Shown: positions 1 through 9,530, counted from the stretch's first letter. The stretch: DNA of 64,000 bases from Stutzerimonas stutzeri (GCF_024448715.1 NZ_JAMOHZ010000001.1:248001-312000); one strand, 5' to 3'. Numbers and translations: made by a program. Notes: a model not told the origin generated them from the sequence alone.

Positions 1-635
1 GAGGTCCAGAGCGTTAGCCGATCTCCTTCCCAAGCCGCCATCGAGGCGTGAGGTTCCATCATGGCGTGGGACTGGTCGGGCGTGGTGTAGGTCGCATCGA
101 GCTGCACGGGGGAATCGGCAAAGGCGGAAGCGAAGTCGCCCACTGCCGTGTCCGCCGGGCCGCCCGTGATTTTTTCGGGTTTGACGGCAATGTTTTTTGC
201 CGCTTCCAGATCGAAGGTTCCGGGTATGCGTTCATATCTGACCTGCACCAGCTCCGCCGCGGCACGCGCCTGCTCGAAGGTTTCGGCAACCACCAGCGCC
301 ACCGCTTGATGATAGTGCTCGACTTCCGGCCCGCCGAGCAGCTTGGCATTGTTGCGATCACCCTTGCCCAACGAACCCGCATTGTCGGCAGTCACGATGC
401 TGATGACGCCTGGCGCACGGCGCGCATGGCTCAGATCGATAGAGGCGATGCGGCCTTTGGCGATCGCAGAGCCGATCACGTGGCCGTAGGCCGGGTTGCT
501 GACCTGATTATGCCACTCGTAGGCGTAGGTCGCCGTTCCCGTCGTTTTCAATGGTCCGTCGATACGGTCGACGGGCTTGCCGACCACCTTTTGCCGATCG
601 ATCGGGTTTTCGCCTGCAGCTGTTTCGAATTTCAT
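1..635 (-). CDS. paoC: Aldehyde oxidoreductase, molybdenum-binding subunit (N-terminal part, cut by window edge)
   Basis: This is the large subunit of a xanthine-dehydrogenase-family enzyme of the periplasmic aldehyde oxidoreductase (PaoABC) type, which oxidises aldehydes to acids at a molybdenum cofactor. About 211 codons are visible, reading from an ATG at 633-635 to the window edge without a stop. The N-terminus (MKFETAAGENPIDRQ, then VDRIDGPLKTTG and YAYEW) and a later SHAMMEPHASMA stretch fit the family's a/b hammerhead and first molybdopterin-binding regions. It starts 3 bases after the stop of the FAD subunit, so it is the last visible gene of the paoABC-type operon. The catalytic C-terminal half lies outside the window. 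Assignment by family recall; the exact aldehyde substrate cannot be told. Confidence 0.9.
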   Translation of the reverse strand, partial: MKFETAAGENPIDRQKVVGKPVDRIDGPLKTTGTATYAYEWHNQVSNPAYGHVIGSAIAKGRIASIDLSHARRAPGVISIVTADNAGSLGKGDRNNAKLLGGPEVEHYHQAVALVVAETFEQARAAAELVQVRYERIPGTFDLEAAKNIAVKPEKITGGPADTAVGDFASAFADSPVQLDATYTTPDQSHAMMEPHASMAAWEGDRLTLWT

Positions 636-638
636 CGC

Positions 639-1595
639 TTAGCCCCTCGCTTCTGCCAACACGGCACCGAGCGTGCGCTGGGCCAATGTGAGCTTGAATT
701 CGTTGTGATGAGTGGGCCTGGCGTCTGCGAACAGACGCTCGCTGACCGCACCCGCGCCACTGGAGAGCTGGGCCTCGGCATCCTCCATCCGCCATGGCTT
801 GTGGGCCACGCCGCCGAGCGCGACCCGCCCACTGCCGTCCGGCTGCACAACCGCGGCGACCGACACCAGGGCGAAAGCGTACGAGGCCCTGTCGCGCACC
901 TTGTGATAGAAATGCGCGCCGCCGAGTGGCTTGGGCAGCGTGACTGCCGTGATGAGCTCACCCGCCAACAGCGCGTTTTCGATATGCGGGGTGTCGCCTG
1001 GCAGGCGATGGAAATCGGCGATCGGGATGCGCCGTGTTGCCCCATTGGGCCGGACCGTTTCCACCGTGGCATCCAGTACTCGCATCGCCACGGCCATGTC
1101 GCTGGGGTGGGTGGCGATGCAGGCATCGCTGACGCCAACTACCGCGAGCTGGCGGCTGAAGCCTTTCAGCGCGCCGCAGCCACTGCCGGGCTGACGCTTG
1201 TTGCATGGCTGATTGGTGTCGTAGAAGTATGGACAACGGGTGCGCTGAAGCAGGTTTCCAGCAGTCGTCGCCTTATTGCGCAGCTGACCGGACGCGCCAG
1301 CCAGCAAGGCGCGGGACAGTACCGCGTAATCCCGCCTGACTCCCGTGTCCGCCGCCAAGGCGGTGTTGCTGACCAGGGCCCCGATGCGGATGCCGCCCTC
1401 AGCAGTGGATTCGATCTTGTCCAGTTTCAGACCGTTGACATCGATCAGGTGCATCGGCGTCTCGATTTCGAGCTTCATGAGGTCCAACAGGTTGGTTCCG
1501 CCGGCAATGAAAATGAACTTGGCTCCGGGCGTCCGCGCTGCACTAGCGGCCGCGTCAGCCGGAGACTCAGCGCGCTCATAGGTGAAGGATTTCAT
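639..1595 (-). CDS. paoB: Aldehyde oxidoreductase, FAD-binding subunit
   Basis: A 318-residue medium subunit of the molybdenum hydroxylase family that passes electrons from the iron-sulfur subunit through FAD. The FAD-binding signature [11 protein letters not shown] lies near residue 30, and [16 protein letters not shown] follows near residue 110. The cysteines in [14 protein letters not shown] and GSGCGA match the extra 4Fe-4S site known for E. coli PaoB. The chosen ATG overlaps the TGA of the upstream 2Fe-2S subunit (ATGA), showing translational coupling. The reading frame extends 19 codons further upstream inside the neighbour, but that extension is not family-like. Confidence 0.93.
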   Translation of the reverse strand: MKSFTYERAESPADAAASAARTPGAKFIFIAGGTNLLDLMKLEIETPMHLIDVNGLKLDKIESTAEGGIRIGALVSNTALAADTGVRRDYAVLSRALLAGASGQLRNKATTAGNLLQRTRCPYFYDTNQPCNKRQPGSGCGALKGFSRQLAVVGVSDACIATHPSDMAVAMRVLDATVETVRPNGATRRIPIADFHRLPGDTPHIENALLAGELITAVTLPKPLGGAHFYHKVRDRASYAFALVSVAAVVQPDGSGRVALGGVAHKPWRMEDAEAQLSSGAGAVSERLFADARPTHHNEFKLTLAQRTLGAVLAEARG

Positions 1596-2251
1596 GCGCG
1601 CCCTCCAGCCACTTCGCTTATGGCATCGATGATGTTGGAGTAAGCGCCGCAACGACAGATATTGCCGCTCATGCGTTCACGCAGCTCGTCCGCGCTGAGC
1701 GGCGGCGCCGCGGTAATGTCGCCGCTGACATGACTCGAAATGCCCTGCTTGATTTCATCGAGTACGGATACCGCCGAACAGATCTGGCCCGGCGTGCAGT
1801 AGCCGCACTGATAGCCGTCATGTTTGACGAAAGCTGCCTGCATCGGGTGCAGCTGCTCCGGTGTGCCAAGCCCTTCGATGGTGGTGATCTCCGCATCCTG
1901 GTGCATGACCGCAAGGCTCAGACAACTGTTGATGCGCTGGCCGTCGACAATCATGGTGCATGCGCCGCACTGCCCGTGATCGCAGCCTTTCTTGCTGCCG
2001 GTCAGATGCAGGTGCTCGCGCATGGTGTCGAGCAAAGTGGTGCGATTGTCCACCTCCAGTTCTCGGCGTTTGCCATTGACTACAAAGGAGACTTTCGAGG
2101 TGACTGTTTTCCGGACAGGCGAATCATTGTCAACAGTCTGGGCCGGTGCCGCCAAAGCACGCATGGGCACAGCACCGAGTACCAGAAGGCCTTGGCTCAA
2201 CGCCAGGACCTCCCTGCGCGAAAAACCGTTGTCGTCTCTGGAGTCACTCAT
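1592..2251 (-). CDS. paoA: Aldehyde oxidoreductase, 2Fe-2S subunit with Tat signal
   Basis: A 219-residue small subunit carrying two 2Fe-2S clusters. The plant-ferredoxin-type cluster ligands are in CDHGQCGAC and NSC, and the second cluster is in CGYCTPGQ and CRCGAYSN. The N-terminus has a twin-arginine signal ([12 protein letters not shown] followed by a hydrophobic stretch and ALAAPA), so the complex is probably exported folded to the periplasm; the other two subunits lack signals and would ride along, as in E. coli PaoABC. The start at 2249-2251 was chosen because AAGGAG lies 6 bases upstream; an ATG two codons earlier sits directly against that site. First gene of the operon. Confidence 0.93.
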   Translation of the reverse strand: MSDSRDDNGFSRREVLALSQGLLVLGAVPMRALAAPAQTVDNDSPVRKTVTSKVSFVVNGKRRELEVDNRTTLLDTMREHLHLTGSKKGCDHGQCGACTMIVDGQRINSCLSLAVMHQDAEITTIEGLGTPEQLHPMQAAFVKHDGYQCGYCTPGQICSAVSVLDEIKQGISSHVSGDITAAPPLSADELRERMSGNICRCGAYSNIIDAISEVAGGRA

Positions 2252-2525
2252 GTTCATCTCCTTCACTGTCACGTGCTGATTGAAGGTGGATGGCTCAATG
2301 AGCCTTAGAACTGCCGCTGCCGTCGTAGGCGACACGGACATCGTTTGACACTAGACCCAGAGAGAACGGAATGATTACCCAGCGTTATCTGCATTGGGCT
2401 ATAGCTCTTTGCCCATCCATGGTGGATATGGCGCCATGATTTTTACGCGCTATGGCGCTGCGCGGCGTTCTGCCAAGCCTTATTCATCGCTCAACGCCGG
2501 CAAAGCCGATGATCCGGGTGCGCAC
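2252..2525. other. Intergenic: paoA upstream region and 3' flank of the AraC-type gene
   Basis: This 274-base gap must contain the promoter of the paoABC-type operon, which reads leftward. The AraC-type gene ends at 2526 and reads in the same direction, so read-through from it into paoA is possible. I see no convincing terminator hairpin or operator in it. Confidence 0.4.
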
Positions 2526-3410
2526 TCAGTCATCTCGCTTGAATGCGCCCCGGAACTCGCTGGGTTTGAGACCGGCCTGTTTGCGAAAGAAACGGCTGAA
2601 ATACGCGGTATCGGCGAATCCCAGGTCGCGCGCGACCTGTTGGATATCGAGGCTCGTATAAGCCAATTGACGCTGCGCCTCACGAACGATGCGTTCACTG
2701 ACGATTGCGCTGGGTGCGACGCCAGCCTCGGCGCGGCAAACGCGGCCCAGCGTGGCCGTCGTCATTCCGAGGGCCTCGCTATAATGTCCGAGCGTCCAAT
2801 GGCTGCGAAAATGCTGATCCACTAGTTCGCGAAACCGCCGCAGTACAGCAGCCCGCCGGCTTTTGCCAGGTCGCGGAGCGGTATTGATGGACGCGTCCAG
2901 CCGCGCGGCTTGAATTAGCAACGCCAGCAATAACGAGTGGCCCGCCGCAATGTTGCCCCGTGCTTCACTTTTCGCTTCCGCCTCGATCAGCTGAATCAAC
3001 GGCCAGATCGGCTCGCAGCCGTCGGCTTGCCAGGGCAAAGGCACAACGCTGGGGCGTTGCAGAAAGCCCAGCAAACCGGGCGCGACAATCCGCGCCATCG
3101 ACTCCAGCGGCCGTTGCGCAGCGGTAAAGACCGGCCCGTCCGTGTCGCGGTGATAACTGAACGCGTGCACCGTACGGTTCGGCAGAACCAGCATGCTCGG
3201 CCCGGCGAAAGGCAGACGCTGGTTCTCCAGTGAAACTTCGCCGCCTCCGCTGCGGATATAGAACAGCTGCAGCAAGGCGTCGTGCTGATGAGGCTTGATC
3301 TCCCATAGGTACTGCTCGCTGCGTTCGTTGATCCACTCGCAGTGCAACATATTGCGCCAAGCGGGCTGCGCGATTTCGCCATACAGGCCGTAGTTGGGGA
3401 TTCGCTTCAT
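2526..3410 (-). CDS. AraC-family transcriptional regulator, PobR-like
   Basis: A 294-residue AraC/XylS-family activator. The N-terminal half looks like the cupin effector domain (HQHDALLQLFYI, then LPNRTVHAF), resembling PobR-type regulators that sense 4-hydroxybenzoate. The C-terminal half is a double helix-turn-helix domain (YSEALGMTTATLGRVCR and IQQVARDLGFADTAYFSRFFRK). The ATG at 3408-3410 has AGAGG about 5 bases upstream; an earlier in-frame start lacks such a site. It is divergent from the FUSC efflux operon with about 200 bases between them, so control of that operon by an aromatic acid is the simplest inference. It also reads towards the paoABC-type operon, which is an alternative target. 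Confidence 0.88.
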   Translation of the reverse strand: MKRIPNYGLYGEIAQPAWRNMLHCEWINERSEQYLWEIKPHQHDALLQLFYIRSGGGEVSLENQRLPFAGPSMLVLPNRTVHAFSYHRDTDGPVFTAAQRPLESMARIVAPGLLGFLQRPSVVPLPWQADGCEPIWPLIQLIEAEAKSEARGNIAAGHSLLLALLIQAARLDASINTAPRPGKSRRAAVLRRFRELVDQHFRSHWTLGHYSEALGMTTATLGRVCRAEAGVAPSAIVSERIVREAQRQLAYTSLDIQQVARDLGFADTAYFSRFFRKQAGLKPSEFRGAFKRDD

Positions 3411-3610
3411 CGTGCCTCTGATTACACAGTAAGAGGATCGCAAACGCCGCGATCAACTGACCGTACACTCGGATTAAAAGTGACGTGATTGTCCGGTTGG
3501 TTGTTCGATTTGTCATATCCCGATCGCGTTAAATGTAACAAGTTGTGCAATTCGCCGTGGCGCTCTGCTGTTCATCAACGCTGCCACGGCCTCGAAAAAA
3601 TCAGACTCCT

Positions 3611-5656
3611 ATGAATATGCCTACTTGGCGCGAATGGTTGTTTTCAGCCAAGGCGTTGCTCGCTGCGCTGCTCGCGCTTTATATCGCCCTCGCGATTCCG
3701 CTGGACAACCCCTACTGGGCGATGGCCTCGGTTTATGTGGTCTCGCACCCGTTGTCCGGCGCCACGCGATCGAAGGCGATCTACCGGGCGCTCGGTACGC
3801 TGCTCGGCGCGGCGGCATCGGTTGCCATCTTGCCGCTGTTCGCTCAGCAGCCAGTCATGCTGAGCCTGGTGATGGCGCTGTGGATCACCACCCTGCTCTA
3901 TTTGTCACTGCTCGACCGTTCTCCACGCAGCTACATCTTTTTGTTAGCCGCTTATACCGTGCCGCTGATCAGCCTGGCCGAGGTCAACCATCCGGAAAGC
4001 ATCTTCCATGTCGCCTTGGCCCGTTCCGAGGAGATTCTGCTGGGCATCGTCTGCGCCAGCATGGTCAATGCCGTCTTGTTTCCGAGCCGTATCGCACCGG
4101 TGCTGAATGCACGCATGGCGCTGCTTCTAGACGACGCACGGGCGACTACACGTCAGATGCTGAACGCGACGGAGCCAGACGCCTTCGATCAGCATGCGTT
4201 GCACCGCCTGATGATCGACGTGATGGGGCTCGACGGCATGATTCTCCACCTCGAGTACGACAGCAGCAGTCATCTGCCAGCCAGGTATGCGCGCGATTTT
4301 CGCGCCCGGATGGCCATGCTCACACCGCAGCTGATCTCCTTGGGCGATGCGCTGCGTCATCTTCGTCGGCATTTACAAGAACCGCTGCCCGACCTCGAAG
4401 AGCATTTACAGCGTGTCGTCTGCTGGATGCAGGGCGACCATTCCGGAGTCACTGCGCAGCAGCTCGGCGCGCGCAGCCTGCAGTTGGAAATCGAGTTGGG
4501 CGACAGCTTTCCGGCGCATCGGCTAGCGTTCGTCAGTGCCCTCGGCCAATTCCGTGCGCTGATCGATCTTTGGCAGGATGCTCAGCACCTTCGGCAATGC
4601 TTTGCTGAAGACCATCCGACGCAACCGCCGGTGCTGCGCTACCGGGTGCGTCAGCTGATCGGCGCGCCGCGCCATTACGATTACGCGCTGCTGGCGTTCT
4701 CTGCGGTATCCGCCGGGCTGCTCGTGCTGCTCATCAGCCTGGCGTGGTATCTGTCGGGCTGGCAGCACGGTTACACCGGTGTGTTCATCGCAGCCGTCGC
4801 CAGCTGCTTTTTCGCCAGCCAGGACAACCCGGCGCCCTTCATCAAATCGTTCCTGGTGGCGACGTTGGCTTCCATCGCAACGGCAACCATTTATTTGTTC
4901 GCGTTGATTCCCAATGTGCATGACTTCGGCAGCCTGGCCGCCCTCCTCGCCGTGCCGCTGCTGTTGCTTGGCACCCTCGCCGGCCGGCCGCAGTACACCG
5001 GCACGGTGATTCTGCTGGCGGTGCAGACCATTTCCACCATCACCATTCAAGACAGCTACAAGGCTGACTTTGCGTTGTTCGCCGACATCGCGCTATCCAC
5101 CGCTTTGGGCGTCGTCCTGGCACTGATCTGGGCGCGCCTGACCAGGCCGTTCGGCACACAATGGGCGGCGCGAAGGCTCGCGCGTAGCGGTTGGATCAGC
5201 CTGTCGCGCCTAACACTGGCAAAGCAGAAGCAGGATTACGACAGCGTCGCCTCAGAAGTCATCGATCGCACCGCACAGCTGCTGCCGCGTCTCGGCCAAT
5301 TGGACGACCATGGCCTGGCGCTACATGACGCCACCCGGGAGTTGCGGATCTGCTTCCGTCTACTGGAGCTCAAACAACTACAGCTGCCCGTATCGATCCA
5401 GCAGCAGCTTCAGCCGATCTTGATCGCCGCGCACGACTACTTCCAGCGCTGCGCAAAAACTCATCACCCCGCGCCTGCACCGGACAGCCTGCGCCTGCTA
5501 CTGGACGAGGCTCTGCAGCAGTTGCTGCCCGGCCAATTGGCGCGCGAGGCCTGCCAGGCCTTGCATGGCTTGCGCCTGGCTCTGTTTCCCGATGCGCCGG
5601 TCGTACCGTCGCCGCACGAACATTCTGAATTCGACTCCCTCGGAGCGTCCGCATGA
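3611..5656 (+). CDS. FUSC-family inner-membrane efflux protein, AaeB-like
   Basis: A 681-residue membrane protein of the fusaric acid resistance / aromatic acid exporter family. It has an N-terminal group of hydrophobic segments (starting LLAALLALYIALAIPL), a soluble middle region (about residues 165-355) and a second membrane group (about 360-520), the duplicated FUSC layout. It is the pump of a four-gene operon, with the DUF1656 gene starting inside its stop codon (ATGA). The start at 3611 gives MNMPTWREW; the ATG at 3617 is an alternative because neither has a strong ribosome site. Substrate probably an aromatic carboxylic acid such as hydroxybenzoate, inferred from family and the PobR-like neighbour. 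Confidence 0.9.
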   Translation: MNMPTWREWLFSAKALLAALLALYIALAIPLDNPYWAMASVYVVSHPLSGATRSKAIYRALGTLLGAAASVAILPLFAQQPVMLSLVMALWITTLLYLSLLDRSPRSYIFLLAAYTVPLISLAEVNHPESIFHVALARSEEILLGIVCASMVNAVLFPSRIAPVLNARMALLLDDARATTRQMLNATEPDAFDQHALHRLMIDVMGLDGMILHLEYDSSSHLPARYARDFRARMAMLTPQLISLGDALRHLRRHLQEPLPDLEEHLQRVVCWMQGDHSGVTAQQLGARSLQLEIELGDSFPAHRLAFVSALGQFRALIDLWQDAQHLRQCFAEDHPTQPPVLRYRVRQLIGAPRHYDYALLAFSAVSAGLLVLLISLAWYLSGWQHGYTGVFIAAVASCFFASQDNPAPFIKSFLVATLASIATATIYLFALIPNVHDFGSLAALLAVPLLLLGTLAGRPQYTGTVILLAVQTISTITIQDSYKADFALFADIALSTALGVVLALIWARLTRPFGTQWAARRLARSGWISLSRLTLAKQKQDYDSVASEVIDRTAQLLPRLGQLDDHGLALHDATRELRICFRLLELKQLQLPVSIQQQLQPILIAAHDYFQRCAKTHHPAPAPDSLRLLLDEALQQLLPGQLAREACQALHGLRLALFPDAPVVPSPHEHSEFDSLGASA

Positions 5657-5862
5657 TCGGTCATCTGAATATCTATGGCGTCTACGTGCCGATGCTGCTG
5701 GTACTGATGCTCGGCGCCTATTTGCTCAAAAGTCTTCTCGCCATGACCCTGGCGCGCCTGGGTTTGTATCGCTGGATCTGGCACCCACCGCTGTTCAATC
5801 TCGCCCTGTACGTAATGGTCCTTGGCGCCCTGTTCACCCTCACACCGGGACTCGAATCGTGA
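5653..5862 (+). CDS. DUF1656 small membrane protein, AaeX-like
   Basis: A 69-residue protein with two hydrophobic segments (VPMLLVLMLGAYLL and LFNLALYVMVLGALF) separated by a short basic turn. Small DUF1656 proteins regularly accompany FUSC pumps and HlyD-type adaptors (AaeX in E. coli). Its start overlaps the pump's stop, and its own TGA overlaps the GTG start of the adaptor, so the three are translationally coupled. Its biochemical role in such pumps is not established. Confidence 0.88.
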   Translation: MIGHLNIYGVYVPMLLVLMLGAYLLKSLLAMTLARLGLYRWIWHPPLFNLALYVMVLGALFTLTPGLES

Positions 5863-6761
5863 AGAAATGGATACCTGCCACCGGCTCCGTGGTGCTGACT
5901 CTGCTGGCCGTAGGCATCGCCATCGCTGTCAGCCTGCACCTGTGGGATTACTACATGGAAGCGCCCTGGACCCGGGATGGCCATGTGCATGCCGACATCA
6001 TTCAGGTTGCGCCCGACGTCTCCGGCCTGGTTACCGAGCTGCGGGTGCGTGACAACCAGAAGGTCAGCCGTGGCCAGGTGCTGTTCGTCATCGACCAGGC
6101 GCGCTTCGAACTCGCCGTCGATGAAGCCGAAGCCACCGTTATCGAGCGTCGTGCCCAGCTTGACCAGGCGCGCCGGGAAGCCAAGCGCAACCGCGTGCTG
6201 AAGGACCTGATTGCCGCCGAAACCGTTGAAATTGGCGACACCCAGGTCAAACGCGCCGAAGCCGCGCTTAAGACCGCCGAAGCTGCCCTCGGCGTGGCCC
6301 GCCTCGACCTCAAACGCACCACCGTCATCAGCCCGGTGGACGGCTATCTCAGCGATCAGACCATGCGCGTCGGCGACTACGTTCGTACCGGCACGCCGGT
6401 ATTATCAATCGTCGACACCCACTCGCTGCGCGTCGAAGGCTATTTCGAAGAAACCAAGCTTCACGCCATCGAGATTGGCCAACCAGTGGACATTCAGATC
6501 ATGGGCGAATCCCAGCACCTGCGCGGCCACGTGCAGAGTATCGCCGCCGGCATCGAGGACCGTGACCGCGCGCGTGGTAATTCGCTGCTACCCAATATCA
6601 ATCCGAGCTTCAACTGGGTCCGGCTGGCTCAGAGGATTCCGGTGCGCGTAGTGCTGGATGAGGGGCAGGAAACAGGCATTCGACTGGTCATAGGTCGAAC
6701 CGCGACTCTGTCCGTGCTGCCCTGGCCAACGACCGCCGCGACGGAGTCCGCAAATCCATGA
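5859..6761 (+). CDS. HlyD-family periplasmic adaptor of FUSC pump, AaeA-like
   Basis: A 300-residue membrane-fusion protein that links the inner-membrane pump to an outer-membrane channel. It has an N-terminal membrane anchor (SVVLTLLAVGIAIAVSL), the typical APWTRDGHV entry to the barrel-sandwich domain, a lipoyl-like half (VAPDVSGLVTEL), a coiled-coil hairpin (about residues 90-150) and the second lipoyl half (VISPVDGYLSDQT). The GTG start at 5859 overlaps the TGA of the DUF1656 gene; a longer in-frame extension upstream is antisense-like and not family sequence. Confidence 0.9.
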   Translation: MKKWIPATGSVVLTLLAVGIAIAVSLHLWDYYMEAPWTRDGHVHADIIQVAPDVSGLVTELRVRDNQKVSRGQVLFVIDQARFELAVDEAEATVIERRAQLDQARREAKRNRVLKDLIAAETVEIGDTQVKRAEAALKTAEAALGVARLDLKRTTVISPVDGYLSDQTMRVGDYVRTGTPVLSIVDTHSLRVEGYFEETKLHAIEIGQPVDIQIMGESQHLRGHVQSIAAGIEDRDRARGNSLLPNINPSFNWVRLAQRIPVRVVLDEGQETGIRLVIGRTATLSVLPWPTTAATESANP

Positions 6762-8209
6762 GCCGCCAATCTCTCATCGCCCTGTTTGCCCTCGCCGGTA
6801 CGCTCAGCGCATGCACCGCCGTAGGTCCCGACTACCGACTCCCTGAGGACGCCATAATTAAACGCGCCGAGGCTCAGGCGCCGTTCGATCTGGCTGGGAG
6901 TTCAAAGGCGAACCAAGCCGAGCTGCCGGCCGATTGGTGGAAGCTTTATGACGACCCGCTCCTCGACCAGTTGGTGACCGAGACGCTGGAGCGTAACACC
7001 GATGTTCGCCTCGCCTATCACACGCTCCGGCGCGCCTATGAAGGTTTCCAGATGGCTCACCATGCGCAGGAGGTCGAGATTGGCGGCGCCGGCTCGCTCG
7101 GGCGCGGCCAGCTATCCAGTGAGTCACTGGCCCTGCAGGAAAAAATCCCGGTGATGAATCTCGCCGACGTAGGGATTTCGGTCGGCTATCAGCTCGACTT
7201 GTTCGGCAAACTCAAGCGCGCCGCCGAATCAGCCGGCGCCAGTGCCGATGCCAGCGCAGCGGCGCTGGACACCGCCCGCATCACCGTCGTGGCGCAAGTC
7301 GTGCGCAACTATGTCGAGGCCTGTCACGCGAGCGAGGAGCTAACCATCGCCGAGCATTCGCTGGATATTCAGCGGCGGCAACTGGACGTGGCCACGCGCC
7401 TGTTGGACGGCGGACGTGGCAACGAAGTGGACGTCGCCCGCGCACGCGCTCAAGTCGAAGCACTGCGTGCCGAACTGCCGCCGTTCGAAACGAAGAAATC
7501 CGCAGCGCTGTATCAGGTCGCCGCCCTGCTCGGTCGCACGCCCGGTGATCTGCCTGAATCAGTAGCTGCTTGCCGACATGCGCCGCAGTTGAGCCAGCCG
7601 ATTCCGGTCGGTGATGGCGCTGCACTGCTCAAGCGTCGCCCGGACATTCGTGCGGCGGAACGCATGCTCGCCGGGGCAACCGCAGACATTGGGGTCGCCA
7701 CCGCGATGATGTACCCGCAAATCAACCTCGGCGCCTCGGCCGGCTACACCGGCATGCTCGAACACATCGCCGATCCGATCACTCGCCGCTGGGAGTTCGG
7801 ACCCGCTATTTCATGGCATTTCCCGACGCAGATCGATCGCGCCCGAGTGCGCGCCATGGAAGCCGGCGCCGATGCCGCGCTGGCTCGCTTCGACGGCGCG
7901 GTACTCAACGCTCTGCGCGAGACCCAGACGCTGCTGACGCAATATGCCCATGATCTGAAGCGCAACCAAGCGCTGCGTGATTCCCGTGACGCCGCCAGCC
8001 ACGCCGCCGATCACACTCGCCGGTTATACCAAGAGGGCCGCCTGGCCTACCTCGACAGCCTCGATACCGAGCGTACCCTCGCCTCTGCCGAAGCCGCATT
8101 GGCTAAATCAGAAGCACAGTTGTCATTGGATCAGGTCAACCTTTTTCTGGCATTGGGCGGCGGCTGGGAAGATGCCGAGCGTGGATCGTCGACACAGCTT
8201 GCGCACTGA
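6758..8209 (+). CDS. NodT-family outer-membrane efflux lipoprotein of the FUSC pump
   Basis: A 483-residue outer-membrane factor of the TolC/OprM superfamily. The lipobox LSAC near residue 19 predicts a lipid-anchored N-terminus, followed by the family's VGPDYRLP. Two repeated halves are visible, with RRPDIRAAER in the second half and a C-terminal LALGGGWE typical of NodT proteins. The ATG overlaps the adaptor's stop (ATGA), which makes this the fourth gene of a self-contained tripartite pump; E. coli aaeXAB has no dedicated outer-membrane gene. Confidence 0.92.
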   Translation: MSRQSLIALFALAGTLSACTAVGPDYRLPEDAIIKRAEAQAPFDLAGSSKANQAELPADWWKLYDDPLLDQLVTETLERNTDVRLAYHTLRRAYEGFQMAHHAQEVEIGGAGSLGRGQLSSESLALQEKIPVMNLADVGISVGYQLDLFGKLKRAAESAGASADASAAALDTARITVVAQVVRNYVEACHASEELTIAEHSLDIQRRQLDVATRLLDGGRGNEVDVARARAQVEALRAELPPFETKKSAALYQVAALLGRTPGDLPESVAACRHAPQLSQPIPVGDGAALLKRRPDIRAAERMLAGATADIGVATAMMYPQINLGASAGYTGMLEHIADPITRRWEFGPAISWHFPTQIDRARVRAMEAGADAALARFDGAVLNALRETQTLLTQYAHDLKRNQALRDSRDAASHAADHTRRLYQEGRLAYLDSLDTERTLASAEAALAKSEAQLSLDQVNLFLALGGGWEDAERGSSTQLAH

Positions 8210-8347
8210 GTCATCCGCGGAAAGCCTGAGCGACGACAAATGACGATTTTCAGGATCAGAGTGACATGACAGGCAGAACACATTCATTCGTCGCTCAACG
8301 ACAGCAAGCGGACCTGGCTGCGTTGCATAGAAGAAGGTGGTAAGCCA

Positions 8348-9283
8348 ATGGACATGCTCCATGCAATGCGAGTCTTTGTACGAGTAGCCGACGCCGGCAG
8401 CTTCACGGCGGCGGCGCTGCAGTCCGATACGTCGACCGCTCAGGTTTCCCGGCTGGTGTCGGAGTTGGAGAACCATCTACAAGCGCGTCTTCTACATCGC
8501 ACCACGCGGCGTTTGGCGCTGACTGAAACAGGCGAACGCTTCCTTGAACAATGTCGAGCAATTATCGAACAGGTCGAACAGGCACGCGTCGAAGCCGGCG
8601 GCGCGCATCTGGTGCCCAAGGGGCGGCTGCGAGTGCATTCCACTATCGGCTTGGGGATTCAGTTGCTGGCGACGCTGGCTGGGCGCTACAACGAAATCTA
8701 TCCGGATGTGAATCTGGATCTGCTGCTGTCCCAGCGGCAGCCCGATCCGTTGGAAGACAACCTCGACGTGATCATCACCCTGTCGCGCGAACTGCCGGAT
8801 TCCGAGCTGATCGCCCAGCGGTTGGGCACGGTGTTCCATGTGGTCTGCGCGTCGCCGATCTACCTCAAGCAGCATGGTGCGCCACAGGTGCCGGCCGATC
8901 TCGAACACCATCGGTGCCTGCGCCTCGCCGATCCGGTGTTCAGCGATAGTTGGAGTTTCGTCGGCGATGACGTGGAACAGACGATTCGGCCGGGCGAAAC
9001 CTTCAAGGTAAACGTCGCCGAGGCGATGAGCAGCGCTGCCGAAGCGGGAATGGGCATCTGTCTTCTGCCGGACTATGTGGCTGTCCCGGCGCTGCAACGG
9101 GGCTCGTTAGTGCGGTTGCTGCCGCAGTTCCGCCTGCAGGAAAAATCCATCTATGCGCTCTACCCTTCGCGGCGGTTCCTCGATGCCAAGGTGAAGACCT
9201 GGGTAGAGTTTCTCAAGCAGGAGCTGCCGCAAGCATTTTTTGGCTATCACGAAGTGCTGCAGAACCCGGAATATTGGGCCTGA
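8348..9283 (+). CDS. LysR-family transcriptional regulator
   Basis: A 311-residue LysR regulator with an N-terminal winged helix (FVRVADAGSFTAAALQ, VSRLVSELE, LLHRTTRRLALTETGERF) and a C-terminal effector domain. The ATG is preceded by AAGGTGG at about 7 bases. It follows the efflux operon on the same strand after 138 bases. E. coli AaeR, also LysR-type, sits next to aaeXAB, so control of this efflux operon is a reasonable inference, but the AraC-type gene at the other end competes for that role. Confidence 0.9.
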   Translation: MDMLHAMRVFVRVADAGSFTAAALQSDTSTAQVSRLVSELENHLQARLLHRTTRRLALTETGERFLEQCRAIIEQVEQARVEAGGAHLVPKGRLRVHSTIGLGIQLLATLAGRYNEIYPDVNLDLLLSQRQPDPLEDNLDVIITLSRELPDSELIAQRLGTVFHVVCASPIYLKQHGAPQVPADLEHHRCLRLADPVFSDSWSFVGDDVEQTIRPGETFKVNVAEAMSSAAEAGMGICLLPDYVAVPALQRGSLVRLLPQFRLQEKSIYALYPSRRFLDAKVKTWVEFLKQELPQAFFGYHEVLQNPEYWA

Positions 9284-9446
9284 GCATTGTTACCGATTCG
9301 GTAAGGGTTCCTCTCGCCAGCCGCTATTTTTCCGGTACCCGCCAAACTTTACTATTTGTTTCAGAGGCATGACGGCGGCTGATCACCATCCCGCCGCCCG
9401 TCGTTCGATGATTACTCCTTTGGGTCGTTCGACGCGTGTCCCTTTC

Positions 9447-9477
9447 GGCTGCCTCCCTCGTTGGCAGCCCGTTTTAT
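9447..9477 (+). terminator. Candidate intrinsic terminator in the leader of the DUF2790 gene
   Basis: A 7-bp perfect stem (GGCTGCC at 9447-9453 with GGCAGCC at 9463-9469), a 9-base loop and a following CGTTTTATT tract. It lies 163 bases past the lysR stop and 54 bases before the DUF2790 start, so it either ends the lysR transcript or interrupts the leader of the downstream gene. Confidence 0.5.
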
Positions 9478-9530
9478 TCCGAGTGCACGCCCGATGCCTC
9501 TGGCGCGCCTCAACTCACGAAGAGGTCACT

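Noticed and set aside
48..1643. 531-codon open frame on the plus strand
   Set aside because: It is antisense to paoB and paoC, which have clear family motifs; long shadow frames are expected at this GC content.
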